NCBI GenBank assembly: GCA_951799405.1
Contig: OX637339.1
Location: forward strand, 10,478,001-10,542,000
Source of the DNA: Agapetus fuscipes
Taxonomy: Eukaryota > Arthropoda > Insecta > Trichoptera > Glossosomatidae
Length of the DNA stretch: 64,000 nt
Direction of reading: 5' to 3'
Part shown: piece after piece, positions 9,743-20,764 of the stretch
Position numbering within the stretch: position 1 is the stretch's first letter
Layout of the letters: each line of letters begins with the position of its first letter
Notes under the pieces: model-generated
Databases searched by the model: none
Seen by the model: only the letters and a program-made list of their open reading frames with translations
Told to the model about the DNA's origin: nothing
Position numbers and translations under genes: made by a program

Positions 9743-10320
9743 ATGTTAGTTTTCTTATAACGGTTCGTTTTATATCCGAAAAGCGTATTTAACCTTGTAA
9801 TTTAATAATAATTTGGCTCAATGTCAATCAATCGTAACTCCAGTTTCAATTTAAAGTAAATACAAATTTATTATAATAAAAAACCCTGATTATCGGGAGT
9901 ACATGTGTTTTTCCTATCGGGAACTTTACATATCCAAGAGATATTTTAAATATGCCTAGTCCATTAAAAATAAATTACACGGGTATACAAGTATAACGAA
10001 ATCACAGAAAATACTTTTAAAACTGTATTTTTTCGTTGCTTGTAATTCCCTAAAACTTTTCACAGCTTTTCTGATTATTTTTTTAACCGAACTTCCGCTT
10101 GAAGTTGCTTATCACTGAGGCATTCGTTACAGCTTGCGAAGATTTATGCTAATGAAGGTTTTTTCTCCATATGCTCCAGAATGCAGTGAAGCGACACAAG
10201 AAACATGTGTTCAGTAACGTGAAAATGTGTCCTTAAAACAATTAATCAGGATTTTATCTGAAACTCTTTAAGATAACAATTAACGAATGGGTTCTTTAGA
10301 TTTTTCTCCCATTCTTCGTA
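9743..10320. other. AT-rich stretch, nothing recognised
   Basis: No known repeat or coding signal. A short LINE-tail scrap ('ttgtatccagcctacat') lies at 10334. Confidence 0.4.
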
Positions 10321-10699
10321 CAGGAATAGTGACTTGTATCCAGCCTACATAACGCTAGGGGCGGCCATTACAAATGGTCACATAAATGAATAAAAAAAAC
10401 AATTCATCCGTATTTTTGAAACTGGATTATTGCAAATTAACTTGTTTGCACATCTAAAAAACCATCACACTGATAACAGAATCAGTTGCAAAATGAATTT
10501 AATGTTTTCGCGGAAAAAAATGCAAAACTTGATTTTACAACTTTTTTTGGAAATTTCGCGAAAATGTTTGTATGGACGCGGAGGCTTATACACATGGATA
10601 CTTTTCCATCAAAACGATAAAAATCTTCTATCGCATCTTTCATTCGAGGAATAAGTGGAGTAGATTCTGCAGAGTTTCTAGGCAACCCTAGTGCCACGG

Positions 10700-10990
10700 C
10701 GGCAGCGCTACAGTAACAGTTATATCGGACACTTTCCCCACGCCAGGATTCCCTTCCTCTCTGGCCTGTCCATCGCCTTTGCCCTCCAGACACGTATCTG
10801 TGCTGACATCGTGTGATTTTTCATCGTCCATCCATGAAATTTTTGGTCTACCTGGTTTCCTTTGATCGTGTAGTTCTGAGAGTGTTTGGCGCTCAGTTTG
10901 GGGTATGCGCCATTCAAACTAATTATTTGACAAGCCCACTGCAGGCGCCGTACTTTGATGGAACTGATCACATCGGGCTCTCTGTAGATG
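10700..10990 (-). pseudogene. LINE protein C-terminal relic
   Basis: Minus strand shows KVRRLQWACQIISLNGAYPK, the RRLxWAGHVxRM block, then RKPGRPKISWMDDEK in an adjacent frame and a degraded KGDGQAREE end. Frame breaks make it a relic. Confidence 0.65.
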
Positions 10991-11099
10991 TCACAGAGCT
11001 CTTTGCCTGACCGACGATGCCAACTATTGTCTCACCGGGTTTTAGATGGTTCAGAAAATCCCCTTTCGAATGATGCAATCGAGGTCTTAGTCCTTTTTC

Positions 11100-11290
11100 A
11101 TTACCCAGGTTCCGTCACCTATGACACCTTTTCATCATCGCGAAGGCCTTGGCTGAATCCAGGATTCTCCTCCACTCTCGCTTGTCCATCGCCTTTGCTC
11201 TCCAGCCACGTATAGGCCTTGGCTGGATCTGCGTTGACACCATCAATCCATCGCATTTTTGGCCTAGCCCATAATATCTTTAATCTATAG
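11100..11290 (-). pseudogene. LINE protein C-terminal relic
   Basis: Minus strand reads RPKMRWIDGVNADPAKAYTW then, in another frame, a block like KAMDKREWRRILDSAKAFA, which is a typical LINE ORF end. It is the same family as 10700 and 44505. Confidence 0.7.
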
Positions 11291-11508
11291 ATAAAGATAC
11301 ATAAACATTCGAAATTCATTTTAAATGCATGCCGACAAGCAGACACGTGTTAGTTCGTGCTTACAATTGCTAAATATAAATTAAAATACAAATCTCAAAT
11401 GAACATACAGCATGCAACTTTTGACATACTTCCCTGAAACATTAGCAAAGTGAAAATCTTTTTACAGAATGGGTAGTCAGTCCAATAACAACCTATAAGT
11501 CAAGGAAC
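11291..11508 (-). repeat. Family R repeat, antisense
   Basis: From 'gataaagatacataaacatt' to 'acctataagtcaaggaac'. The CAGGGGTGACA block is lost. Confidence 0.75.
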
Positions 11509-11590
11509 CCTACCCCATGAGCTTAGAGCCGTAGAGAGTGCAAGTGCGTTTAGGCCGGGATTGAAGACATGTTTGTTTCGGAGATGTTAC
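11509..11590 (+). pseudogene. L2/CR1-like LINE C-terminal end
   Basis: Directly after the R terminus the plus strand encodes PHELRAVESASAFRPGLKTC followed by LFRRCYS and a stop. This matches the ORF end LPxxLRxxxSxxxFKxxLKTxLF. It is a very short 5'-truncated copy. Confidence 0.65.
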
Positions 11591-12007
11591 AGTTGAATAG
11601 TGCCCTTGCAGTGATTTATCACAAAACGGCACTATAAATAATGTCTTATTATTAGGGAAGTTCTACTGGTCATTTATTGGCTGACACAAACATTTCCAGT
11701 GTACACAGTCCATAGAATCGCCACTCTGTTTTTCCATACATAACGGGAAATGGCATTACGTTGTTAGCGAATGCGCTTTGATAGTTTTCATAATGAAAAG
11801 GGGTCAACAAATTGGCAATATGACGGCCCTTGCAGGGGTTTCAGCACTGATAGAAATTTGCACTTTGAACTGACCCAATTGGAGAAGAAATTGCATTATT
11901 GGACGTAGGGGAAATTTTACTTTATTTTTAATTTAAACATTAATGTTTTTTATCCCTTTCTATCACAGAAGACAAATCAGAACATGTTCTATAGACTGTA
12001 CCTACGT
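11591..12007. other. Unrecognised, possibly LINE 3' UTR
   Basis: No independent signal; it may be the untranslated tail of the LINE end before it. Confidence 0.35.
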
Positions 12008-12630
12008 ATCCATGTTTTCATTATTTTAAGTACACGTTTTTAAGTACTTCCGGTGCATATTTTTCCCTATTGTACTTGCAAGTACATTTAAACTTACTCA
12101 TAAATTTCTGAACACCTTACATACCAATTTTGGAACAGATTGTTTTCTATTTTTATTTGAAGCTCTTTTGTTCTTTTACTATTTTCAGTGCATGCTTTAT
12201 AACTTTTAGTATACATTCTTCTCTAATTTCAATACACGTTCTTTACTATTTAAAGTACACTTTACTTTTTTTAGTACATGCTTTCTATTATTTAAGCACA
12301 TGTTTTTTTTACTAAGTAGACACTTTTTTAGTCCACGTTTTTTTATTTTTAGTACATATTTTCCTCTATTTGTAAACATGCTCTTTCCTATCTTCAGAAA
12401 ATTTTCTGGCCAAACCAGTGTGCAAACTATTCTCAGCTCATATTTTCTATTTTATTAACACATTCTCTATACATTTTTTACCCTTCCATGTTCTCTATTA
12501 TTTTCCCACATGTTCTTCACGTATTATTAACAAAGCCCGTGTACTTACTATTTTAAGTTCATGCCTTCTACTATTTTAAGTTCATGCCTTCTCCTATTTT
12601 TAGTGCATGCTCTGTACTATGCAATTCTCA
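12008..12630. repeat. Degenerate tandem array, about 24-26 bp unit
   Basis: Roughly 24 imperfect units of the type CTATTTTTAGTACATGCTTT. The GTACA(T/C)G core recurs at about 20-30 bp spacing. Units differ strongly from one another, so the array is old. There is no coding content. Confidence 0.6.
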
Positions 12631-13112
12631 AGCGTCAGGAGAGCTCCGTGTTATTTACTGCAATGCTTTAAAAGTGCATTTTCATTGCACTTTTATTTCA
12701 TCTAGTGCTTGAAAATGCTCCAAAAAAGTGCACAGCAATCTTAGAGGAAACTTTTCCCTACACTTCGGGGTTTTCCCTGTATTTTAAAAAGCTTAAAATG
12801 TCTAATTATGCACTTCCAGCTTACGAGGGTCGTAGAATTTGAGCTTTCTTATTTGTATTGTAAACTTGAAAACATCACAGCAATCCGGCAGGGTGACGTC
12901 ATCAGGTTTTGGAGTATTGAAATGCGCACACCTACCTCATTTCACCACAAAACGTTGCCAAATATTTCAAATTGACTGTAAAAATTTATTCAAATTTGCT
13001 AGACGGTTCAGCTTTTATCGGCCACTGTAAGAATGTTAAATATTGTGTTTTTTTTTTTTAAATGATCATTAATCATTCAATAAAGTTGTCAAAAAATACA
13101 GTTTTTTTATTT
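12631..13112. other. AT-rich stretch, nothing recognised
   Basis: No repeat family or coding signal. Confidence 0.4.
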
Positions 13113-13192
13113 TGTTGGCCGATTGTGGTATGGAGGTTATTGCGTCAGATTACTGATCAGAAGTTAAATGGTTCAATCCTTTTTTAAATATT
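13113..13192 (+). mobile_element. tRNA-like SINE head
   Basis: GGCCGATTGTGGTATGG resembles an A-box region and ATGGTTCAATCC a B-box, followed by T-rich DNA. It is not close to SINE-A, -B or -C, so it may be a further family. A folded tRNA cannot be drawn with confidence. Confidence 0.4.
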
Positions 13193-13203
13193 TTTTTACT
13201 AGG

Positions 13204-13455
13204 CTGATTTATTTGGTGAGCGCTGATTTTGTGTAAATCACACCTCAAGAGCACTCTGCAAGCTTGGTTATTGCTGTAGAAAGCGCCAATTCTCAGACAA
13301 GACCCAGTTGGTGTATGGCTGGATAGGCCGGGCCTATAGTGCCCGCGTAAAGGTAGATTATTTTTTCAAACCAGCGAAGAGAAAATTTGAAAAAATATAT
13401 ATTTTCGTGCTACGTCGGGATTCAAGCCCACTACCTTCCAATCACGAGTAGCCCA
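13204..13455 (-). mobile_element. SINE-B copy, antisense
   Basis: From 'atttggtgagcgctgatttt' (the 3' end of the non-composite form) through 'gacccagttggtgta' to the tRNA-like head near 'caagcccactaccttccaat'. The first bases of the head are missing. Confidence 0.65.
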
Positions 13456-13473
13456 GAGAGGAGGGGGGGGGGG

Positions 13474-13539
13474 GCAAAAGTGAACCAAGCTTTTACAGCA
13501 TGGGAGATCAGCCTCATACCAACCAATTAGTCAAGGAGC
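13474..13539 (-). repeat. Family R terminal fragment, antisense
   Basis: 'aaaagtgaaccaagctttta' to 'ccaattagtcaaggag': only the first 65 bases of the element. It is preceded by a run of 13 G. Confidence 0.65.
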
Positions 13540-14040
13540 CTAATAAGTCTTATGAATGAAACATATGAATAAGCGAAATATCAAACACAAGGCATTCTGC
13601 CCGGATTGTCTATGGATTACCGGACAAACTGTGTGAAAGCTTAAATGCATCACATTTCATAGGTTTACCTTTGCTGGTTTCTTAATTATTTCAAATATGC
13701 TTTTTGTACCAAGATGTATCATGATAAAACTGTTTGTTTGCTATTTAAATAAATAAAAATACACTACGGACCGGATAGGAAAAAGAAAACATAGGACAAA
13801 CCGGGCAGAATGGCGAAACAATGTTAATGTTTATTGTGTAATGGCTTCAAATGTTAATATATTATATATCTGCAACTTGGATTAAAGTGAAATGTGGTAT
13901 GTGCTAGAATTCTGCAAGTTGGCATTCCGGCGGTCAAAACGGACGGCACGACAAAATTTTCACAACTCAAAACAATGTAGACAGAATTCTGGGTTGAGCT
14001 GGCATAAATTTACAATCCAGAGCTATCAAATACCTACGCA
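13540..14040. other. Unrecognised AT-rich DNA
   Basis: Nothing identified. Confidence 0.4.
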
Positions 14041-14357
14041 AATAAGCTATACATGTAATGTAACTCATTGCCGCGTTCTCCCTAAAGGGTTCGCATATTT
14101 CGGGTGGAACCTAATTTTATATTTTAAAGGTTAGGAGGCTGGCCTTACGCTAACTGCTTCAGTTGAAGTCGGAGTTTCTCAGCTCCCGAATTGGATGGTA
14201 CTCATTTATTGTAAAGACTGGGTAAACCTTGTCGGTGTTTTATTTTAGGTTTAAACAACTCACACGGGAAATAATTTTTGACATCCTCGGTGGGGTTCGA
14301 ACCTGAGTTCTCGACATGGAATGCAAGCATTCTACCAGCTAAGCTATCGACCGAACT
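14041..14357 (-). mobile_element. SINE-A copy, antisense, near full length
   Basis: Begins with the 3' end ('agctatacatgtaatgtaac') and runs to 'agctatcgaccgaac', the tRNA-like head in antisense with 'ggttcgaacc' as B-box. Numerous point changes. Confidence 0.75.
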
Positions 14358-14431
14358 GCTATCGATCTTTTAATTTTCACAGGTAATAAACACATCGTTA
14401 CGCCAAATAAATAAATAAATATCAAGATGCT

Positions 14432-14622
14432 TTATTAGGTAGGCGCTGTTCATTTGGCAAGCTTGGTCGTCGCTATAGAAAGCGCAAATCACTCAAGAAA
14501 GACCCAGTTTCTGCTAGGCTAGATTAATTTTCAACCCAGCGAAGAGTACTGATGAAAATTAAATTATATTTTATATGCTTCGCCGGGAATCAAACCCAAG
14601 ATTTTCCAATTAAAAGACAGCA
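14432..14622 (-). mobile_element. SINE-B copy, antisense, head truncated
   Basis: 'taggtaggcgctgttcattt', 'gacccagtttctgctaggct' and 'cgccgggaatcaaac' follow the order of the copy at 60325. Confidence 0.6.
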
Positions 14623-14629
14623 GTGTCGA

Positions 14630-14832
14630 ATTCCTTGACTAATATGCTAGGACGAGGCAGCCAATGCCACGCAGATTTCAGGAAAAAACTGATGGATTGA
14701 GATTTGGGTTTTTATTTTGCAAGCACACATGCAACATTTGTAACCGCGAACTTACACATGTGTGGTTGTGTGTGTGCATTAAATTTAGTGTTAAATGTGA
14801 TTATCTATCTTTGCAACCTATATTACAGATTC
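14630..14832 (+). repeat. Family R repeat, diverged
   Basis: 'ttccttgactaatatgctag' through 'tttgtaaccgcgaacttaca' to 'tttgcaacctatatta'. The central part is strongly eroded. Confidence 0.65.
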
Positions 14833-15142
14833 CATAGAATGAAACCATTCAAATGAAAAAATCAATTTCAGTACAATTTTCAACCCTTCCGTGTATATTT
14901 GTTGATTATAATTATTCTATTAAGGGTACATCAGAAGCGGACTGGGCAGCGTAAATCAAGTCGCCATTTTAACTAGTGTACACAATAATGTAAAGTCCGA
15001 CCCTCGTCAGACGAAAAGGGACAAATATATTCAACAAGATAAATGGGTTACAGCGTCGCCAATCAAGTAACACTGCGCCCACTGTCCGACAGTTGAAAAT
15101 ATTTCTTAAAATCATTATGATTTGAATGAAATATGTAATCTT
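14833..15142. other. Unrecognised stretch
   Basis: Nothing identified. Confidence 0.4.
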
Positions 15143-15343
15143 TGATCTAAAAGTAATGTTGCAAAGATATATTGATATTTAAGGCATATATATTATCAAG
15201 CCCATAGGCAGACACGTGTAAGTATGTGCAAAAAAAGACCTCAAATTAACAAAAAACCTTGCAACTCGTGCCGCCTTTCAGTGAAACCAGGATGGCATTT
15301 TCAAAAGTGAACAACACCTAAAACAAACCTATAAGTCAAGAAA
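15143..15343 (-). repeat. Family R repeat, antisense
   Basis: 'taatgttgcaaagatatatt' to 'acctataagtcaagaa'. The CGCGAACTT block is degraded. Confidence 0.7.
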
Positions 15344-15415
15344 AAAAATGATACTGTTTCCATGTATATATTTTTATTGTATAAAAAAAGATTGAATCTG
15401 TTAAAATATGTACTC

Positions 15416-15480
15416 ACAACTCGCAACTAAGCTACACATATAGTGTAACTTATGGCCTGCGTTATCCCCAAAGGGTCACA
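15416..15480 (-). mobile_element. SINE-A 3' fragment, antisense
   Basis: 'cgcaactaagctacacatat' then 'ctgcgttatccccaaagggt' equals the last 65 bases of SINE-A. Confidence 0.65.
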
Positions 15481-15601
15481 CCAAGCACTTTAATGAAATG
15501 TAACAATTTGAAATTTAAAAGCCTTGGCCGCCAATATTGTAGATCAACCTACATTTCGCAGTGTCATTTCATCCAAAGTCATAATATTTCACTACAACTC
15601 T

Positions 15602-15763
15602 TGCCAATGTCACCCCTGTTTCAGGGAAGGTCGGCAAGAGTTGCAGGGCTTATGTTCATTTGATTGGGTTTTTATATTGTAGGTTCACATGCGGCATGTT
15701 GTGGGAATCTTAAATGATATATATCTTTTCAGCTTAGATTTAGATTGAGATTTAGACTCTGGA
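15602..15763 (+). repeat. Family R repeat, 5'-truncated
   Basis: Starts internally at 'ttgccaatgtcacccctgtt'. It carries a deletion over the CGCGAACTT block and ends in 'agcttagatttagattg'. Confidence 0.7.
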
Positions 15764-15794
15764 TATCCCATTTATTTGATATACCTAACTTATC

Positions 15795-16045
15795 CTTTGA
15801 GATTGATATGAGGCTGACCACCTATTTTGTAAAAAATGTTTCACTTTGCCAATGTCACCCCTGCTTCAAGGAAGGTCAGCAAAAGTTGCAGGGATTATGC
15901 TCATTTTATGTTTGGTTTTTGAATTTTAAGTACACATGCAGCATTTGTAAGCGTGAACTCACACGTGTCTGTTTGTGTGCACGCATTTAACATTAATTTA
16001 AATGTTAATATATCTTTGCAACCTGGATTATAGAATATAGAATAC
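15795..16045 (+). repeat. Family R repeat, near full length
   Basis: 'gattgatatgaggctgacca' through 'gtaagcgtgaactcacacgt' to 'tttgcaacctggattataga'. Longer-bodied subtype. Confidence 0.75.
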
Positions 16046-16498
16046 CTACCTTCTTTGGTCTTCCTACACCTCAACATCTCTTTCTTTTTTTGGTAATTTC
16101 AACACTCCAACAAAGAATAATCTTTTAAGTGTGAAAGATGAACAGGGAACAATATAATTTGGAGAATGAAAGCACACAGATAAGGTAACAATAAAGCTGT
16201 GTTGTATTTTACAGGTTTTATGTAGGTAACATGACTTTAACAACCTTAAGCGTACATCTCGGACACGTCTTTCATGAAACATGTTTCCAACAATACATGT
16301 CCGGGTTGTGTAAAAACATGTTAACAAAAGGTACATGAAAAACCTCTATATTCATCGATGTCTGTAAAAAAATTGTGTTGCGTACGAATTTCCATTCATT
16401 GACTTGGCTTTGGAGTTTTCTTTTCATCAAATCACAGTACCGGTAAGATTTACTCCCACCATCGCGCTAATAAAAAAATGAATGAACAGTAAATCATT
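16046..16498. other. Unrecognised AT-rich DNA
   Basis: No known repeat. Several ACATGT-type short palindromes were noted without a pattern. Confidence 0.4.
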
Positions 16499-16795
16499 TT
16501 GACCGGTCCGTAGTCTAGTGGTTAACACTTCTGACTCGTAAATGGAAGGTTGTAGGATTGAATCCCAGCGGAGCACAACAAATATACTATTTATATTTTC
16601 AAATATGCTCTTGGTGAGAAATTTATATACCTTTACCAAAGACCAGTCGCTAAAGGTCCATCTAGCCTTACAGCAATTGGATCTTGCATGAGAATTGGCG
16701 CTTTCTACAGCGACGACCAAGCTCCCAGAGGGCTCTTGAGGCGGGATATACACAAAAACAGCGCTCACCAAATAAATCATCCTAATTGTATTACT
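16499..16795 (+). mobile_element. SINE-B copy, full length (non-composite form)
   Basis: Head GACCGGTCCGTAGTCTAGTG (A-box region), CTGACTCGTAAATGG and GGATTGAATCCC (B-box). The body has AAAGGTCCATCTAGCCTTAC and GCGACGACCAAGCTCCC. The 3' end is 'agcgctcaccaaataaatca'. The CTCGTAA loop resembles a Thr tRNA anticodon loop. No 5S sequence lies upstream. Confidence 0.75.
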
Positions 16796-17072
16796 ATTTT
16801 TTTAATTATAGGTGATGTTGATTGTATTGATTTTCTTACTTACGCGATAATGGGGAATTCGCGCCATGTTTTATTCTTTAAGTGATGATATAGATATGTA
16901 CAAATATACCACTATGAGCTCACTTGAAAATGTGCTCGATTTTCAAATCATACTAACATCAAGGTTTTTTTGTTACAAATATTCAGGTATCTTATATGAG
17001 TAGACCGAAATATCTTTTTAACAACAATGTAACTTCAAGTACGTTCTTTTATTTATTTACATCCTTATGTAG

Positions 17073-17168
17073 TTGAAAGTATGAGGGTGATCACGCATAG
17101 ACTTTAAAAATTGATTCACTTTGCCAATGCTACCCACGTCTCAGAGGTGTACGAGAGTTGCAAGGCTT
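17073..17168 (+). repeat. Family R fragment
   Basis: 'gaaagtatgagggtgatcac' through 'tttgccaatgctaccc' to 'gagagttgcaaggct'. Both ends are lost. Confidence 0.6.
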
Positions 17169-17450
17169 TGTCATGACTACTTTCACCTTGCTTTTGTTGA
17201 ACCATTGTCGCAGGTTCTTTAGCCACGATGCCCTTCGGCGTCCTTGAGTTCTTCTCCACTGAATCTTTCCTTGTATGATAAGACGGAGAATACGGTATTT
17301 TTCATTTCTCATAACGTGGCCGAAGTACATCAGCTTTCTCTGTTTGATGATTGGCAGAAGTTCTTCCGTGGAATACATGCGTCGGAGAACTTCTTCATTG
17401 GTGACCCGATCACTCCAAGAGAACCGAAGCATTTTCCTGTAGACACTCAT
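17130..17450 (-). mobile_element. LINE protein C-terminus
   Basis: Open for 106 codons on the minus strand. Clear blocks are MLRFSWSDRVTNEEVLRRM, IIKQRKLMYFGHVMRNEKYR, LIIQGKIQWRRTQGRRRASW and LKNLRQWF. They match the post-polymerase end of a LINE group distinct from the 6870 family. Its last codons run into a family R scrap. No polymerase or endonuclease domain remains. Confidence 0.8.
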
Positions 17451-17464
17451 TTCAAACGCTTCTT

Positions 17465-17620
17465 AAAGCTGTAACTCTAACTCTGTCGCCATTCCGCTAG
17501 AGGTGGCCAGAGCCTTTTTTCCTATCATTGCATACCTTTTTCCGTTCATTCATATCCATCCCCTTTTTCATATTTTCATACATTTCCTTCTTTTTCCCTC
17601 GCGTGATTTTGCCATTTCGT
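17465..17620 (-). repeat. RTE-like LINE 3' end
   Basis: 'aactctgtcgccattccgct' and 'aggtggccagagcctttttt' match the last bases of the 6870 element, followed by the antisense of its final codons (ttcatatccatcccc). Confidence 0.65.
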
Positions 17621-17957
17621 CGCCAAGCAGAGAAGTCACATCCTCCCTTCCGATCAATGGTTCGTAAAGTCGCGACCTGGATCTTAAAGGAAATTACAGC
17701 TGGCTTGGAGAGCAGGCAATCTCCTAGCGCTGTACCATTTGCAGGATATTCGTTAAGCAGTTGTAATCCGCCTCCAGCCCATTATGAGAGGCAAAAACTT
17801 TTAGTTTCAACTCTCACCGCCAGATGCACCGCGAGCAAAGTGCCGGTTCAGGTGTGTCGAGTTCTGTGGTAGCAAGTGGAGAGTGGCGAGTGATTAGGTA
17901 CTTATATAAACTACAGACAAGTGACCTTCCTTGAACTGGTAGACTGTACAAAATAAC
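17621..17957. other. Unrecognised, moderately GC-rich
   Basis: A 110-codon open frame on the plus strand (17528-17872) crosses this stretch, but it starts in antisense LINE sequence and shows no family pattern. I do not call it a gene. Confidence 0.4.
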
Positions 17958-18236
17958 CCGAGTGAGCTGCACAATTAGTGCAATGTCTTACTTGTAAGCC
18001 CCATTAATTTCTACAGATAGGGGGCCGGCCTTACTCTAACCACTTCAGTGAATTGGGAGTTTTACAGCTCCCTAGGGCGCTGGTTCTCATTTTTGTGAAA
18101 GCTGAGTACACCTAGCCGGTTCTATGATTTGTGGATTTGAAATAAACACCGAAACGAGAAATTGTTTTTGACAACCTGGGTGGGAATCGAGCCCTAGCTA
18201 TCAGCATGATTCTACAAACTGAACTATCAACTGGTT
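17958..18236 (-). mobile_element. SINE-A copy, antisense
   Basis: Tail 'gagctgcacaattagtgcaa', body 'ggccggccttactctaacca' and head 'tctacaaactgaactatcaa'. Internal small deletions. Confidence 0.7.
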
Positions 18237-18486
18237 ATAATGATGTGCTTATAATATTTACTCTCGGCACGTGATTGCAATTTTTGTGCATTGGCAATAC
18301 CTTTTACGCCCCAAAAATAGCACAAATTAGTTAGCAAAAATAGCTAACGCTATTAATTGAATATTCGGAAACACAAACACACGTTTTTTGATTCAGTTAT
18401 TTCAATTCCTTATTTTTAGAGTCACCTAAAGGTTCTCGTAAAGCCATTTTGCTGCTTATACATAATTTCATGGGGAGACTTTCAGC

Positions 18487-18836
18487 TGCAAAACGCAACA
18501 TATATATAGTGCAACTTCTTGCCGCGTTATCCCCGAAGGGTTTCGCATGTGGCGAGTGGAACCTATTTATTTTTACAGGTAAGAGGGCCGGCTTTACTCC
18601 AACCACTTCAGTTGAAGTGGGGGTTTCCCATCTCCCGAGGGGGCTGGTACTCATTTCTTGTGAAGGCTGAGTAAACCTTGCCGGTATTTTAATTAAGGGT
18701 TTTGAAATAAGACCGAAACGGGAAATCATTTCTGACACCCTCGGTGGGATTCGAACCCGAGCTCACGGCATGGAATGCAAGCACTCTACCAACTGAGCTA
18801 TCAACTGAGCTATCAACTGAGCTATCAACTGAGCTG
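18487..18836 (-). mobile_element. SINE-A copy, antisense, with duplicated head segment
   Basis: Well preserved from 'gcaacttcttgccgcgttat' to the head. The A-box part 'gagctatcaact' is present as about four tandem copies of 12 bp (18790-18835), unlike any other SINE-A here. Confidence 0.8.
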
Positions 18837-18839
18837 CTT

Positions 18840-19490
18840 GTTGAATATATAGCTTCACATTAGCGTCACTGTGTTGTGACTTCTTCTGACACATGCAAAT
18901 GAAATGGGCTTAAGCATACACCCATCTACTAATGCACTCCCACTACACTCGTGTGAACCGGGTACTATAGAGTTGTTCCCGAGGCACAACACTGGCATAT
19001 TAATTAATATTTCGCTCCCAGAGCACGAACTAAGGGTTATTGCAACGCTAATGGTCACAACACTAGCGATTAACCGGCTTGCAACTGTAAAAGAAGACAA
19101 AAAAAAACTTTGAAAGAAAGAATCCGAATTTGCACATCCCTATTTTCTAAAGATAATCCTATAAAAAATAATCGTGCCTATTTTTTTTTATACTAGCTAA
19201 TCTAGTAGTCGTTGTCCTGTCCGAATTGTCATCAATTTTATAGAGATGGTTTTGTTAATTTATTGTAAGAAAAAGCTGTCAGAAATAGTTAAAAAATGAG
19301 AAGAAAACATACGTAATTATATTTGTTAACAAAATAACCATGGATATGCATTCCAAAATGAAAGCGTACTTTAGGTCATAGTGGCTAAAAATAATGTTTG
19401 TGAACCGATCAACACGAAACAACACACGATCCATCTAGACGGAAATCTTCACGTTTTCTAAAAAAATAGTCAACATGTGATGAACGTTTG
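18840..19490. other. Unrecognised stretch
   Basis: Short open frames on both strands show no family signature. Confidence 0.4.
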
Positions 19491-19494
19491 ATTT

Positions 19495-19655
19495 TTAGGT
19501 AGATACAGTAAGGTTTCATAATACCAGATTCCCATACAAAAACTATGTTCAGGTTTTTCACGAATGGATGAAAATCAGCCGAAAAGCTTCAACCGTTTTC
19601 AAGCTAAGCGGTTACCAACGAACGCCATTTCATTTTTATTATAAATCATTGTTAT
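19495..19655 (+). repeat. LINE-tail-like repeat (family G)
   Basis: 'cagattcccatacaaaaac', 'ttcacgaatggatgaaaatc', then 'ggttaccaacgaacgcca' and 'ttattataaatc'. Its relative is at 30470. The layout is that of an RTE-type 3' untranslated end. A family R scrap ('aggttggtatgaggctga') follows at 19676. Confidence 0.5.
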
Positions 19656-19954
19656 TTAGTTCCTGGTCTATTAAACAGGTTGGTATGAGGCTGAAAACCT
19701 GCAATGAACGTAAAGACTTATAATTATGGTACAGATATCTCATCGACATGTAATCAAAGACTCACTGATTAAATTTAATCTAACCCTTTGTGGATGAACT
19801 TCTCACAGGTTTTACTTAATTAGGTAATCAATTGAAATGCGCTAAAAGCAGGTGAACAATTTGCTCATTTCCCATTACACCCACAGCCTTCCCTATCTAG
19901 GCCACGTGCTAACATCTCTTTGAAGTAAAATTGTTGAAGAGAAGGTTGTAGTAC

Positions 19955-20046
19955 CGACACACCATGCCTCTCCTGGAGAAGCTCCACTGGCTGAGCATCC
20001 CACAAAGAATCAAATCCAAATTGGGTCTCACAGTACACGAAAGTAA
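19955..20046 (+). pseudogene. L2/CR1-like LINE internal relic
   Basis: Plus strand gives HTMPLLEKLHWLSIPQRIKS then KLGLTVHES, the (I/M)xPLLxxLHWLxIPxRIxxK block found near the end of L2/CR1-like ORF2. Confidence 0.7.
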
Positions 20047-20395
20047 TTTATTGTTTCAATGTTTACTTCAAACACAAAATTAAATACCGGCAATTTTTAC
20101 TAAGCTACACTTAATAAATAAAAATCGCAACTAAGCTAAAAGTGATCGAATTTTAACGGTATGGGTGGTCAGTTTCACCAACGAGTATTCGACCCGAATA
20201 TCTTTAATATCTTGGTAAAGATACAACTATATGAGTTTGGGCTTTCGGTAAAGGCTATGCAGTAGGTCTGTGATATAGCGTCGAATCGAAATAGTAAAAA
20301 CACACTCAATCTTAAAAATGATAATCTTTATCGCGCTAGTTGTTAAAACCGAGTCCTTTTTTTCATCTGACTTGCCACAAAAATAATAATAAGCC
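20047..20395. other. Unrecognised AT-rich DNA
   Basis: Only a possible R scrap near 20160 ('atgggtggtcagtttcacca'). Confidence 0.4.
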
Positions 20396-20397
20396 TT

Positions 20398-20482
20398 TAG
20401 CTGTCGCGGGCCGGATCGATGAGACTGGCGGGCCGGATTTGGCCCGCGGGCCGTATTTTGAGGCCCGCGAGCTAGAGGATCT
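20398..20482. mobile_element. hAT-like element end (GGGCCGGATTTGGCCCGCGG block)
   Basis: Paired GCGGGCCGGAT and GGCCCGCGGGCCGTATTTTG blocks are the signature of one widespread class of hAT-type ends. Precise termini and target duplication are not visible. Confidence 0.5.
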
Positions 20483-20579
20483 CATAAACGTGAAGTTACA
20501 AGCGGAAGGCTTTATTAGTGATGGCATAAATAAAGACAGGCGACAAGAGGCGGAACACGGAACACGGGACATGTCATAA

Positions 20580-20764
20580 CCCTAAAGATAAAAATGTAAG
20601 TTTTAGGATTTGTGTGTACACATTGAGAAATGTATTTTTTAATAAAATAAAAAATAAAAATCTTTACTTAAATTTTTTGCAACTTATGCTGCCATTGCCT
20701 GCAAAAAGGAGTGGCAACGGCATAGTGTACATTATTTTTATAGCGACTCACAATAATCATAATT
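20580..20764. other. AT-rich spacer
   Basis: Nothing recognised. Confidence 0.35.

Noticed and set aside
10482..10793. 103-codon minus frame
   Set aside because: Only its first residues overlap a LINE relic in another frame. The rest has no pattern.
17528..17872. 114-codon open frame as a host gene
   Set aside because: It begins in antisense LINE tail and the remainder has no recognisable motif, signal or splice context.
20340..20579. 79-codon frame with DETGGPDLARGP
   Set aside because: It is a translation of the hAT-like GGGCCGGATTTGGCCC end.
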